A stretch of DNA of 64,000 bases from Rhizobium sp. ARZ01 (GCF_014851675.1 NZ_JACVAE010000001.1:930001-994000); one strand, 5' to 3'; positions 28,976 through 37,348 are shown, numbered from the stretch's first letter. Numbers and translations: made by a program. The notes: a model not told the origin generated them from the letters alone.

Positions 28976-29004
28976 GGCGGGCGTTCTCGGACGCTCGCCT
29001 TTAC
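28976..29004 (+). terminator. Terminator after PBP1A gene
   Basis: GGCGGGCGT and ACGCTCGCC form a nine-pair stem with one G-U pair and a TCTCGG loop, followed by TTTACTT. It sits 25 bp after the mrcA stop and before prfB. Confidence 0.6.
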
Positions 29005-29063
29005 TTCTGCGCCCCATATGACTATCTCACCAGCCAATTCACGAACCATCTAAGAAGGCGGAT

Positions 29064-30195
29064 ATGCGCGCGGAAATCGAGAACGTAGTCGACGAAATCA
29101 AGCAGGCCATAAGCCTGCTGAGGAGGCATCTTTGACTGGGACCAGGCGATAAGACGACTGGACTGGTTGAACAACAAGGCAGAGGATCCAAACCTCTGGA
29201 ACGACGCCACCGAAGCGCAGAAGCTGATGCGCGAGCGCCAGCATTTGGATGACGGCATCAATGGCCTGCGCGGCCTCGAGCAGCAGCTCAGGGACAACAT
29301 CGAACTGATCGAGCTCGGTGAGGAAGAGGGCGATGCCGACATCGTCAAGGATGCGGAGAACGCGCTGAAGGAACTGCGTGCGGAATCCAACCGCCGCCAG
29401 GTCGAGGCGATGCTCTCGGGCGAGGCCGACTCCAACGACACCTATGTCGAAGTGCACTCCGGTGCCGGCGGCACCGAGAGCCAGGACTGGGCGAACATGC
29501 TGCTTCGCATGTACACCCGCTGGGCCGAGCGCCAGGGCTTCAAGGTCGAGCTTCTCGAAATCCACGATGGCGAAGAAGCCGGCATCAAATCCGCGACGAT
29601 CCTCGTCAAGGGCCACAATGCCTATGGCTGGATGAAGACGGAATCAGGCGTGCACCGCCTGGTGCGCATCTCGCCCTATGACAGCAACGCGCGCCGCCAC
29701 ACCTCGTTCTCCTCGATCTGGGTCTACCCGGTGGTCGATGATTCGATCAACATCGAGGTCAACGAGAGCGACTGCCGCATCGACACTTATCGGTCGTCGG
29801 GCGCGGGCGGCCAGCACGTCAACACGACGGACTCGGCGGTGCGTATCACGCACATTCCGACCGGCATCGTCGTCGCCTGCCAGCAGGAGCGCTCGCAGCA
29901 CAAGAACCGGGCCAAGGCCTGGGACATGCTGCGCGCCCGCCTCTATGAGGCGGAGCTGAAGAAGCGCGAGGAAGCGGCGAACGCTGAAGCCTCGTCGAAG
30001 ACCGACATCGGCTGGGGTCACCAGATCCGCTCCTACGTGCTGCAGCCCTACCAGTTGGTGAAGGACCTGCGCACCGGCGTCGAAAGCACCGCTCCCGACG
30101 ACGTTTTGAACGGCGATCTGAACGAGTTCATGGAGGCCGCTCTGGCCCACCGCGTCAACGGCGGCGCGGATGCGGCTGTCGAGGATCTCGCCTGA
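29064..30195 (+). CDS. prfB: Peptide chain release factor 2, programmed +1 frameshift
   Basis: RF2 releases peptides at UGA and UAA codons. The first 23 codons ([23 protein letters not shown]) end in CTT TGA at 29130-29135. Skipping the T at 29133 puts translation into the frame that continues [15 protein letters not shown] and yields a 376-residue protein. AGGAGG at 29121-29126 lies three bases before the CTT, the same geometry as the E. coli prfB shift site, where scarce RF2 favours shifting. Catalytic [15 protein letters not shown] (the GGQ loop) is intact, and the stop-codon recognition region is present. Expression is therefore probably autoregulated by RF2 level. The reading frame should be annotated as 29064-29132 joined to 29134-30195. 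Confidence 0.96.
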
Positions 30196-30213
30196 TCCGG
30201 TGACGATGAATGG

Positions 30214-30239
30214 AAAACGGCCCTTTCGGGGGCCGTTTT
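30214..30239 (+). terminator. Rho-independent terminator of prfB
   Basis: AAAACGGCCC and GGGCCGTTTT form a ten-pair stem closed by a six-base loop TTTCGG, 18 bp after the prfB stop, with T residues at the 3' side of the stem. Confidence 0.8.
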
Positions 30240-30312
30240 GCTTGTTGATGAAAGTTTGCGTCTGCGTTTCTTATTGCCGGCCACCAAGGCCGCGCCGCGG
30301 CAGCTTCTGAAA

Positions 30313-31119
30313 TTACCTTGAATTTGTTTCAAGCTTGCGAAGAGCTTCGAACTCCAGTGGTCTTGCCGCTACAAGGCTATCCCGGCTGAGAAGCACGTCA
30401 TCGATCCAGCCTGGATGACACATGAATACGGTATCTTGGGAGGCGCGGCTTCTGATCTGCTCGATGACTTTCTCAAATGTGTCGGGCTTGCCCCAGTCAT
30501 AAAAGCCCGCCAGGGGGCCACGCACCGAAAATCCGGTGCGCTTCATGCGTCGGTCAAATCCAGTTGATATTGCCCTGACGAAGCTGATTTTTGTTTTCAT
30601 CCTGAGGTTTGGCGACAAGCGCAAACTCGGCGAGCCACGCAACCACGGCAGCGATCCGCCGCTTTCAAGTCGAACCCGACGTTTCTCCAGCCAATTGCGC
30701 ACTGGGGGCAGAAAATGAACGTGCTGGTGTCCATCTATGAAGTCAGGAGGACGCCCCATTTCATCGAAAAAGGCTTCCAATTGGGCATCGAGTTCCGTCT
30801 CCAGTGAAACGACGTCTATTTGCCGCGCATAGGTGGCGATCAGCAGGTGTTTCAGGGCAGGAAGCTGGCTTTCGCCTGAGAGCAGAGATCGACCTGAGAG
30901 TGGCGTAAAGTCGGTAAGCGTTGCGTGAAGGCCAACAGAAACCTGCTTGTGGCGCGATAGTTCTCTTATCGACCTGGCTGCTTCTTTCCATTCTGGAAAA
31001 AGGGTCATACAGCCGGCGCCAGTGATGATGCCAAGGTCAATGAGTTTCAGGATGGCGCCACTGACGCCCGGTGAAAGACCGTAGTCATCTGCAATGATGT
31101 CAGCAACGCCATGCTTCAT
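30313..31119 (-). CDS. YdjC/ChbG-HpnK family polysaccharide deacetylase (NaxD-like)
   Basis: YdjC-family enzymes remove N-acetyl groups from sugars using a divalent metal. The metal-site motifs are present: ADDYGLSPGVSGAI with Asp11 and Asp12, GLHATLTDF with His65, DGHQHVHFLP with His131, and CHPG with His235. Length (268) fits. It overlaps the upstream GT2 gene by four bases (ATGA), so it is translated with it. In Francisella NaxD, a YdjC enzyme, deacetylates polyprenyl-phosphate-GalNAc made by the GT2 enzyme FlmF2. The same pairing here suggests a similar lipid-linked amino-sugar substrate, but chitobiose-type (ChbG) or hopanoid-type (HpnK) activity cannot be excluded by sequence alone. Confidence 0.88.
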   Translation of the reverse strand: MKHGVADIIADDYGLSPGVSGAILKLIDLGIITGAGCMTLFPEWKEAARSIRELSRHKQVSVGLHATLTDFTPLSGRSLLSGESQLPALKHLLIATYARQIDVVSLETELDAQLEAFFDEMGRPPDFIDGHQHVHFLPPVRNWLEKRRVRLESGGSLPWLRGSPSLRLSPNLRMKTKISFVRAISTGFDRRMKRTGFSVRGPLAGFYDWGKPDTFEKVIEQIRSRASQDTVFMCHPGWIDDVLLSRDSLVAARPLEFEALRKLETNSR

Positions 31120-32066
31120 GCGTTCGAGCTCGAACGATGGACGCGTCGAACAATGTAAAGCGGCCGGTCTTTGGTCTCGCTCACTGCCACCCAGACATAT
31201 TCGCCGACAAGACCAAGCAGAGCGAGATTGAAGCCACCCAGCACTGAAATGGCCGACATCAGGCTCGGAAAGCCCGGCACATCGCTACCATAGATCAGTG
31301 CTTCCACGATGATCCTTAGGCCGTAAAGTATTCCAAGAATACCTATGAATGCGCCGAGGAGCGACACTATGCGAAGAGGCAAAGCCGAAAACGACGTTAT
31401 GCCTTCCAGGGACAATGAAAGCAGCGAAAGCCTTGACCATTTAGAGAAACCAGCGGCCCGAGCATTTGGCGTGTAAGAAATGGCCTTCTGTCGAAAGCCG
31501 AGCCACGCATAGAGGCCCTTGTTGAAACGCCGCTTGTCCCTTACCTGCAGAAGAGCGTCTGCCACCTGACGAGTTATGATGCGGAAATCCCCTGCATTTT
31601 CAGGTATCGAAAACCGCTGTCTGGCATTGATCAGGCGATAGAAAATGTGCCCGCCAATCGCCTTTCTCCAGGATTCTTCCATTCGATCGTCTCGAACGGA
31701 GTAGACAACATCGAGATCGTCAACAGTCAGCAGGGCCGAAATGAGTTGGATGCAGACGTCGTAGGGATGCTGAAGATCGGCGTCGATCATCAGGATATAG
31801 TCGCCCCTGCTTTCTTCGATCCCGGAAAAAAGTGCGATTTCCTTGCCAAAGTTGCGGCTGAGTTCCACGACGCGCCAGGTGCCCTCAAGTGACCTTTTAT
31901 AGCATGCGACGCTATCGTCCTTGCTGCCGTCATCGACCATTACGACTTCAACGTCTAGGCTGAAGCGGTCCTTTACCTCAAACGTCAGCCGTTTTACGAA
32001 CTTGGCAAATTCCTCGACGGAATCCTGTTCGTTGAAGAAGGGCGCGACAAGGGAAAGAACCGGCAT
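31116..32066 (-). CDS. GT2 polyprenyl-phosphate glycosyltransferase (GtrB/ArnC/FlmF2-like)
   Basis: This family transfers a sugar from a nucleotide donor to a polyprenyl phosphate on the cytoplasmic face. The 316-residue protein has the GT-A fold signatures VVMVDDGSKDDS (Asp45, Asp46), MIDADLQHP (Asp95, Asp97, metal binding) and NAGDFRIITRQVADAL, and a C-terminal pair of membrane segments (about 228-252 and 270-296) as in GtrB, ArnC and FlmF2. It is the first gene of a two-gene unit with the deacetylase. The genes for a GtrA-type protein and an ArnT-like transferase diverge from it, giving the full set for making, flipping and using a lipid-linked sugar. The donor sugar is unknown. Confidence 0.9.
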   Translation of the reverse strand: MPVLSLVAPFFNEQDSVEEFAKFVKRLTFEVKDRFSLDVEVVMVDDGSKDDSVACYKRSLEGTWRVVELSRNFGKEIALFSGIEESRGDYILMIDADLQHPYDVCIQLISALLTVDDLDVVYSVRDDRMEESWRKAIGGHIFYRLINARQRFSIPENAGDFRIITRQVADALLQVRDKRRFNKGLYAWLGFRQKAISYTPNARAAGFSKWSRLSLLSLSLEGITSFSALPLRIVSLLGAFIGILGILYGLRIIVEALIYGSDVPGFPSLMSAISVLGGFNLALLGLVGEYVWVAVSETKDRPLYIVRRVHRSSSNA

Positions 32067-32223
32067 GTAAAAACTTTCTCGTCATTTCAGGGGATTAGCG
32101 CAAACCTATAGTCGGGCGGGGCTGCCTTGACCAGTGTTGCGAAATGGGCAATCCCCAGTCGTTTGCTGCCTCTGGAATAACTTGCTAGAGGTCGGTGGCG
32201 CCTGTCGAGGAGATTGCCCTTAA
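32067..32223. promoter_or_regulatory. Divergent promoter region of the glycan island
   Basis: This 157-bp gap between the divergent GT2 and gtrA-like genes must carry promoters for both arms of the island. No clear regulator site, such as a two-component box, could be recognised. TTGCTAG and AATAACTTGC-like AT-rich patches occur at about 32176-32190. Confidence 0.4.
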
Positions 32224-32613
32224 ATGACCAACCCACAGCTGCAGATCAAGAAGATCATCCGCTTTACGGTGGTTGGCGTGGGCAACACGATCGTCGATTT
32301 TGCAGTTTTTTCGCTCGCCTTGATACTTGGAATGGCGACGCTGCCAGCGAATGGCATCGCATGGGCGATTGCCGTAGGATTTTCCTATGCGGTCAATTCG
32401 TTCTGGTCGTTCCATCGTACGCGCCGCCATCGCCAGGCTATCCCCCGTTTTCTTGTATCCGGGGCAGTAATTTCGCTGTGTGTTTCTTCGCTCGGCATAT
32501 GGGTGCTTGCGCCGCTACTGGGCGTTTGGCCAGCGAAGATCGCCGGCACAATTGGCGCTGCAGTTCTGAACTTCTTTGCTGCGCGGTGGTCGATCGAATC
32601 ACGCATCGCTTGA
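32224..32613 (+). CDS. GtrA-family membrane protein
   Basis: GtrA proteins are small four-helix membrane proteins proposed to flip polyprenyl-phosphate-linked sugars for O-antigen or cell-wall glycosylation. The 129-residue product has four hydrophobic segments, starting IIRFTVVGVGNTIVDFAVF, which contains the FxxVGxxNTxxDF-like signature, and the SYAVNSFWSFHRT motif between helices 2 and 3. It precedes the ArnT-like gene by about 85 bp and diverges from the GtrB-like gene, matching the gtrA-gtrB-gtr(type) logic of serotype-converting clusters. Confidence 0.9.
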   Translation: MTNPQLQIKKIIRFTVVGVGNTIVDFAVFSLALILGMATLPANGIAWAIAVGFSYAVNSFWSFHRTRRHRQAIPRFLVSGAVISLCVSSLGIWVLAPLLGVWPAKIAGTIGAAVLNFFAARWSIESRIA

Positions 32614-32699
32614 AGTTTGTCGACTTCTCCCCAAACAAAGAGCTGTGACAACCGGTCGGACTGCCGGCATTTATTTATATTATCAAGGAGATACGAAAA

Positions 32700-34160
32700 T
32701 TGAACGGTTCATTGCCGATGATTGCAACAGACGAAGCGCGTTCTGGGCGGATTTTGGCCGCTTTCGTCCTCTTTCAGCTATGCGTTCTGACCGTTACCCC
32801 CACGATTGTGAGCCTGTCGCCGCCCATTGACGTGGTGGAGGGCGGGACCTGGGCTCCGCATTGGCTTCTTGGGACCTACAAGCATCCTCCCGGTCCTGCG
32901 TGGTTGCTGCAGGTGATGCAATATATCGTTCCAGGCTATATTCTGGGGCCCTATTTTCTGTCGCAACTCTGCGTGGCGCTGACCTACTTTCTCGTCTATC
33001 TGACAGGCCGGCAGTTGATGGACGACAGCCGTGCCATCGCCGGCACGCTGTTGCTTGCAGGTTCCTACTATTTCACCATCCCCACCTACGAATTCAATCA
33101 CAATGTCCTGCAATTGCCGGTTTGGGCAGGGATCATCCTGACCTGTTCTTGTATTTTGAACAGGCCGCAGAAAACCGTTTTCTGGTTCATTCTGGGTTGC
33201 CTGTTGGGCGTCGGAATGTATGCAAAATACTCGGTCGCGGTCATCGCCGTGGTGACCGTCATCTACACGCTGACGTTTGCCGCCGTGCGAATACAGTTTC
33301 TGTCATTCCGACCATATCTCACGGCCGCCGTTGCGCTGACTATTTTTGCACCGCATATCTACTGGTTATTTCAGAATGATTTTTCGCCTTTTGTCTATGC
33401 GGCAAGCCGGGCTCACGCGAAGGGCTCGTTTCTGCAGCCGGTTCTTTTTGCCTTGACGCAATTGGCCGATCACGTGCCGATCCTGCTGTTGCTGGCCTTT
33501 GTCGGCTTTTCCGCGCTGGGCCGCTCCGCGCGGCGGAAAGAAACTGCCAATTCTCTCCTCTTTCTTCGGCTTTTTACATTCACGCCGATACTCCTCGTTA
33601 CGGGAGGCGCCCTGGTGACCGGCACCAAGTTACTCGACATGTGGGGCATGCCGATGTTCACGACCGTCGGCCTTTGGCTGGTGGCTGAAGTGCGGCGGGA
33701 CTGGAGCCTGGAGATGATCCGCCGGTTGGCCCAGGGAGCCGTCGGGATCGTGATCTTCACTGCTTTGTTTTTCGTCGGGCAGTCGCTTTGGGCGCGGTCA
33801 CACAAACCATCGCGGCCATTCTGGCCGATGCACGAGCTGGAAGAAAAAGTTGACGCTCTGTGGAGTGCGGAAGTGAAAACGCCACTCGCTCTTGTGGGAG
33901 GTGACCGTTGGTTGGCTGGCCTTGTCGCGGTCGCATCCCCCGGGCATCCAGGCGTTATTATCGGTGGCGATCTTTCAAAGTCGCCATGGATCACAGAGCA
34001 GGATATCCGCGAGAAAGGCGTGCTATACCTCTCGGGCGAGACGAACACGTCTCCGCCTGCCTACTGTGTTGATTATGGAGCGGTTCACAAGATCGCCTTG
34101 TCCAATGCGAATTTGCCGCCTGTTTACGCTATCGTTTGTCAACCGCAATCCGGGGACTGA
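32700..34160 (+). CDS. ArnT/PMT-like (GT39/83-type) membrane glycosyltransferase
   Basis: Enzymes of this type take a sugar from a polyprenyl phosphate at the periplasmic side and add it to lipid A, core or another acceptor. The 486-residue protein has about ten membrane segments, an early periplasmic loop with acidic residues (PIDVVEGGTW) and the TYKHPPGPAWLL motif, comparable to the YxKPPLxxW-type loop in ArnT-like proteins, and a soluble C-terminal part from about residue 385. The TTG start has AAGGAG nine bases upstream. It is the last gene of the island; a transposase remnant begins right after its stop. The acceptor is not known; rhizobial Rgt galacturonosyltransferases are a related alternative. 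Confidence 0.85.
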   Translation: MNGSLPMIATDEARSGRILAAFVLFQLCVLTVTPTIVSLSPPIDVVEGGTWAPHWLLGTYKHPPGPAWLLQVMQYIVPGYILGPYFLSQLCVALTYFLVYLTGRQLMDDSRAIAGTLLLAGSYYFTIPTYEFNHNVLQLPVWAGIILTCSCILNRPQKTVFWFILGCLLGVGMYAKYSVAVIAVVTVIYTLTFAAVRIQFLSFRPYLTAAVALTIFAPHIYWLFQNDFSPFVYAASRAHAKGSFLQPVLFALTQLADHVPILLLLAFVGFSALGRSARRKETANSLLFLRLFTFTPILLVTGGALVTGTKLLDMWGMPMFTTVGLWLVAEVRRDWSLEMIRRLAQGAVGIVIFTALFFVGQSLWARSHKPSRPFWPMHELEEKVDALWSAEVKTPLALVGGDRWLAGLVAVASPGHPGVIIGGDLSKSPWITEQDIREKGVLYLSGETNTSPPAYCVDYGAVHKIALSNANLPPVYAIVCQPQSGD

Positions 34161-34162
34161 AG

Positions 34163-34516
34163 TCAAGGCGGTGTGGTGGGATAGCTGTCGAAGTCGGTCT
34201 TCAAATGGATGTTGGTCTTAAAGGCGCCGCGATCCGGCGAGCGCCTAGCTGTCCTGCCGCCCTTTTGCCGCGACCGCGAAACATGTGCACGTACAATCGA
34301 TGAGTCAAACATCCGCGCCAAATCGGCCGATGAAGATAACGATGCAAGATGCTCAAAAGACAGGTCGAAAGTGCCTGCCTTGCTCAACCGGCTAAAGCGT
34401 TTCCTGACGCTGTTCCATTTGCCGAACTGCGCCGGCAATACCCGGCATGGTTTTGTGGACCGCAGCTTCCGGCGGGTAAGACCGCGGGCGTTCGGCCGCA
34501 CATGTCTATAACGCAC
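34163..34516 (-). pseudogene. IS5-family transposase fragment
   Basis: The reverse-strand frame reads LPAQFGKWNSVRKRFSRLSK, then MFDSSIVRAHVSRSRQKGG, and then GAFKTNIHLKTDFDSYP. This is the middle part of IS5-family DDE transposases, including the first catalytic Asp in FDSSIVRAH. Homology stops at about 34183, and the N-terminal and C-terminal parts are missing, so it is a dead remnant. No terminal inverted repeats were identified. It abuts the 3' end of the ArnT-like gene and may mark how the island arrived or was trimmed. Confidence 0.75.
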
Positions 34517-34545
34517 TCAAATCCTTGAACGTAAAAAAGCTCTTA

Positions 34546-34590
34546 CGCGCCGCAGACGCGGCGCGGCTGGACCCCGGATCAAGTCCGGGG
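34546..34590. repeat. Pair of short palindromes in the gap before nadK
   Basis: CGCGCCGC and GCGGCGCG form an eight-pair stem around AGAC (34546-34565). Seven bases later, CCCCGGATCAAGTCCGGGG (34572-34590) is a palindrome with a five-base loop. The second motif, followed by TGAC, is a sequence I recall as a common dispersed repeat in alphaproteobacterial intergenic DNA. The remaining sequence up to nadK holds no gene I can support. Confidence 0.6.
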
Positions 34591-34707
34591 TGACGGAAGG
34601 GGGATCTCCGCGAGCCAGCGGTCGGACGTCCCCAGCGTGGGCAGCTTCTGACCGTGGTTCCTAAGCCTCCGAATGATAGCCTCGGCCGACCTAGCGCCGG
34701 CGCGGCC

Positions 34708-35481
34708 TCAGTACTGAAACTGTTCCGACAAGATGCGCTCCGACCAGGAGTGATCCGGATCGGAGAGGATGACCGCAGTCGAATTCTCTGATTCTGCGAT
34801 GCTCACCTTCGTCACCGACTTGACCTCGGTGTAGTCGGCCACTGCGTTCACAGGCCGTTTTTCCGGTTCCAGGATATCGATCTCCACATTGACGTGGTTC
34901 GGCAGGAGCGCGCCGCGCCAGCGCCGCGGACGGAACGGGCTGACGGGGGTCAGGGCGAGGAGCGGGGCCTCCAGCGGCAGGATCGGCCCGTGGGCCGAGA
35001 GGTTGTAGGCGGTGGAGCCGGCCGGTGTCGCAAGTAGCAGGCCATCGCAGATCAATTCCTCCAGCCGGGTGCGGCCGTCGACGATGACGCGCAGCTTGGC
35101 GGCCTGATAGGATTGGCGAAACAGGTAGACTTCGTTGATGGCAAGCGCTTGGCGCTGGTTCCCGGCCGCATCGACAGTGCTCATCTCGAGCGGGCGAAAG
35201 ATGTTTTCCACCGCCCTGGCGACGCGCCCCGGCAGGTCATCCGCGCTGTAACGGTTCATCAGAAAACCCACCGAGCCACGGTTCATGCCGTAGACCAGTT
35301 TGCCGGAATTCATCATGGCGTGAAGCGTCTGCAGCATGAAGCCGTCGCCGCCGAGCGCTATGATCACATCCGCCTCGTCGGGCTTGGCGTTGCCGTATCG
35401 GTCAACCAGTTCGCGCAACGCTTCCTGCGCCTCGGGCGCCTGCGAGGCGACGAACGAAAGCGATCTGATGCTGCGTGTCAT
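34708..35481 (-). CDS. nadK: NAD kinase
   Basis: NAD kinase makes NADP from NAD. The 257-residue sequence has the GGDG nucleotide-binding motif in IIALGGDGFMLQTLH, the NRGSVGFLMN strand, INEVYLFR, and the NAD-binding CDGLLLATPAGSTAYNLSAHGPI. I chose the ATG at 35481, giving MTRSIRSLSFVAS. An ATG ten codons upstream is in frame but adds a charged stretch (MCEKKGKTHG) that is not typical. Confidence 0.96.
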   Translation of the reverse strand: MTRSIRSLSFVASQAPEAQEALRELVDRYGNAKPDEADVIIALGGDGFMLQTLHAMMNSGKLVYGMNRGSVGFLMNRYSADDLPGRVARAVENIFRPLEMSTVDAAGNQRQALAINEVYLFRQSYQAAKLRVIVDGRTRLEELICDGLLLATPAGSTAYNLSAHGPILPLEAPLLALTPVSPFRPRRWRGALLPNHVNVEIDILEPEKRPVNAVADYTEVKSVTKVSIAESENSTAVILSDPDHSWSERILSEQFQY

Positions 35482-35651
35482 GCCGTGTGTTTTACCCTTT
35501 TTCTCACACATGCCCGCCGAAGACCGGCTGCTTGCCCACGCACGTGCGTGGTCAGCGTCTTTGTTGCACGCATTGTCGTTGCGTGCAGCATAAAACTTGC
35601 CCCTTTTTGGGCAGCGGCGTTTTGGCGGGCAGTGGGATCGAGAACGAGCGT

Positions 35652-35912
35652 TCAGTGGATCGACGGCTCATCGTCTTCCAGAAATGAACGGATGCCATCA
35701 CGGGCGACCGTTGCCAGGAATTCGTCGAAAGCCTCACGATCGGTCGCGAACGGCTCTTCCCACTCGATGAGATCCTCTTCCTGCGTGATCACTTCCAGGC
35801 GCCAGTCGTTGTTCGTCCCGGCTGGACGAAAGATATCGACGAGAACGGTCACGCCATCCTCGGTGAATTCACCGGAGAGTTCGGAATGTTCGTTCTTTGG
35901 CTTCTTGGGCAT
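35652..35912 (-). CDS. Conserved hypothetical acidic protein (86 aa)
   Basis: The product MPKKPKNEHSELSGEFTEDG... is small, acidic and soluble, with a conserved-looking DWRLEVITQEEDLIEWEEPFA centre. I recall similar unnamed proteins in rhizobia but no function. The ATG at 35912 has AGGA 9 bases upstream. An earlier in-frame ATG at 35963 adds a Cys-containing stretch that is probably not translated. Confidence 0.7.
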   Translation of the reverse strand: MPKKPKNEHSELSGEFTEDGVTVLVDIFRPAGTNNDWRLEVITQEEDLIEWEEPFATDREAFDEFLATVARDGIRSFLEDDEPSIH

Positions 35913-36056
35913 TGGGCAGTCCTGTCGATTGCAATAGGCCTTCAATTTACACGCGCCCTCCACAATGACAAATGCTCTTCATCCGCAAGTGTGCAGCGGT
36001 TTGGGGATAACGACATGCATAGGACGCCGCGCCCATCTGATCTGACGCGACGTGCT

Positions 36057-36869
36057 TTAGTGCATCCAGTTGCACAGATAGGCCGATACGGGCTTGGCAA
36101 AGCCTTTCAGACGGAAGCGGCCGCCGCGGGTGAAGACATCGGTAGCGCCGTACTCCCGATAGATGTTCTCGGATATGAGGATCTGATCGGCGTCAGCGGA
36201 GGCGCAAAGGCGTGCCGCCAGTTGAACCGTGGTACCAAAAAGATCGTTGCTGTCTTCGATCGGTTCGCCGCAATCCAGCCCGATGCGGACATGAATGGGC
36301 TCCGAGTTGCCCGTGTTGTAGCTACGAAACTCCCGCTGAATGTCCATCGCGCAAGTGACCGCGGAGGGGATGGACGAGAACGCTGCCATGATTCCGTCGC
36401 CCGTATGCTTGACCTCGCGGCCGGAGCATCTGCCCAGGCTACGGTGAACAATGGCATCATGCGCCCTTACAAGTTCGGTCGCGATGCGATCCCCCAGTCG
36501 CGATGTCATTTCCGTGGAACCAACGATGTCGGTGAAAAGGATGGCCCGGTGGCCAGCATCCAGTTCAACGGCGCGGGATCCTGTAGGCTCTGGGTCCTGT
36601 ATTCTCCCGAGAAAGGCTTCGACCGCCGACAGCGGTACCTCCAGAACCTCGGCCGCCACAAAGCCGTGGGCTTCGCGATGGACGCACTGGGCGGTTTCCG
36701 CATCCGGGGCGTCGATGAGGCAGAACGTCGTTCCGTTCCGGTGATCGAACCAGTAGGTCAGGAACTTCACCCCATACTGATCCTGAATGCTGAGATCTTT
36801 CAGGTGGGCTTGAGCCACATCTTCTGCGGTGGCGCCCGCAAGGTCGTGTCGGTCCATGAAGATAGGCAT
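36057..36869 (-). CDS. DUF4242-class III nucleotidyl cyclase fusion
   Basis: The N-terminal 80 residues (MPIFMDRHDLAGATAEDVAQ, then HREAHGFVAAEV) match DUF4242, a small ferredoxin-like domain found in a nickel-binding Streptomyces protein. Residues 105-270 form a class III adenylate/guanylate cyclase domain with the metal aspartates in FTDIVGSTE (Asp114) and HTGDGIMAAF (Asp158). The segment that usually reads VNxAAR is VQLAAR here, so the transition-state Asn is Gln216 while Arg220 is kept. I infer a soluble cyclase regulated by its N-terminal domain. AGGAG precedes the ATG at 36869. No obvious partner gene is adjacent; the tRNA-Lys gene lies about 155 bp upstream. Confidence 0.88.
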   Translation of the reverse strand: MPIFMDRHDLAGATAEDVAQAHLKDLSIQDQYGVKFLTYWFDHRNGTTFCLIDAPDAETAQCVHREAHGFVAAEVLEVPLSAVEAFLGRIQDPEPTGSRAVELDAGHRAILFTDIVGSTEMTSRLGDRIATELVRAHDAIVHRSLGRCSGREVKHTGDGIMAAFSSIPSAVTCAMDIQREFRSYNTGNSEPIHVRIGLDCGEPIEDSNDLFGTTVQLAARLCASADADQILISENIYREYGATDVFTRGGRFRLKGFAKPVSAYLCNWMH

Positions 36870-37023
36870 TTGCTTGCTCCTGCCGGGACCGTGGTCAAAT
36901 TTCAAACGGAGTTTAGGACAGCAGGGGCCCATCGTCCATCTTTCCAGCCGTGCTCAGACCTGTGCCGGTAGCGGCGGCAAAAGCGAAGCGATCCGTATAG
37001 TTTTGAATATTAATGAGAATCTG

Positions 37024-37099
37024 TGGTGAGCGCGCAGGGATTCGAACCCTGGACCTACTGATTAAAAGTCAGTTGCTCTACCGGCTGAGCTACGCGCTC
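37024..37099 (-). tRNA. tRNA-Lys (TTT)
   Basis: The reverse complement folds into a standard cloverleaf: acceptor stem GAGCGCG/CGCGCTC, D-arm GCTC...GAGC, anticodon arm ACTGA-CTTTTAA-TCAGT with anticodon TTT, variable loop AGGTC, T-arm CAGGG-TTCGAAT-CCCTG, discriminator A and an encoded CCA. It reads UUU for AAA/AAG lysine codons. No integrase or direct repeat marks it as an attachment site. Confidence 0.97.
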
Positions 37100-37331
37100 C
37101 CAGGCGAGGTCTGTGCCCCCGCGGAAGTGGGCGGACATATAGCAGGCGGCTCTTTTCGGTCAACCCGTAAAATTGCTTCGCTTGGGCCTTTTGCTTCATT
37201 TCGCCGCGTTCTCCAAAAGGTGATTGGCTCCCAACCACTTGGCCGGCTATGGAGGCTGCGGATGTCCGGCTGCAGATCGGGTCGAAGTAGTCATGCCGAT
37301 GCGGTTTTATCGGCGCGGATGTCATTGAAGC

Positions 37332-37348
37332 GCCTGAACGGTTCAGGC
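37332..37348. promoter_or_regulatory. 17-bp perfect palindrome upstream of the ccdA-like gene
   Basis: GCCTGAAC-G-GTTCAGGC is a perfect inverted repeat ending 25 bp before the proposed TTG start of the CcdA-like gene. It could be an operator or, as RNA, a hairpin near the ribosome-binding site. No regulator is known. Confidence 0.5.

Noticed and set aside
27385..29049. 554-codon open frame opposite PBP1A
   Set aside because: It is antisense to the transpeptidase domain with all motifs present; no independent support.
35113..35937. 274-codon open frame opposite nadK
   Set aside because: It covers nadK and the small acidic gene in antisense, and no family was recognised.
37024..37099. tRNA-Lys as an integration site for a genomic island
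   Set aside because: No integrase gene and no duplicated tRNA 3' end were seen nearby, and the adjacent genes look resident.
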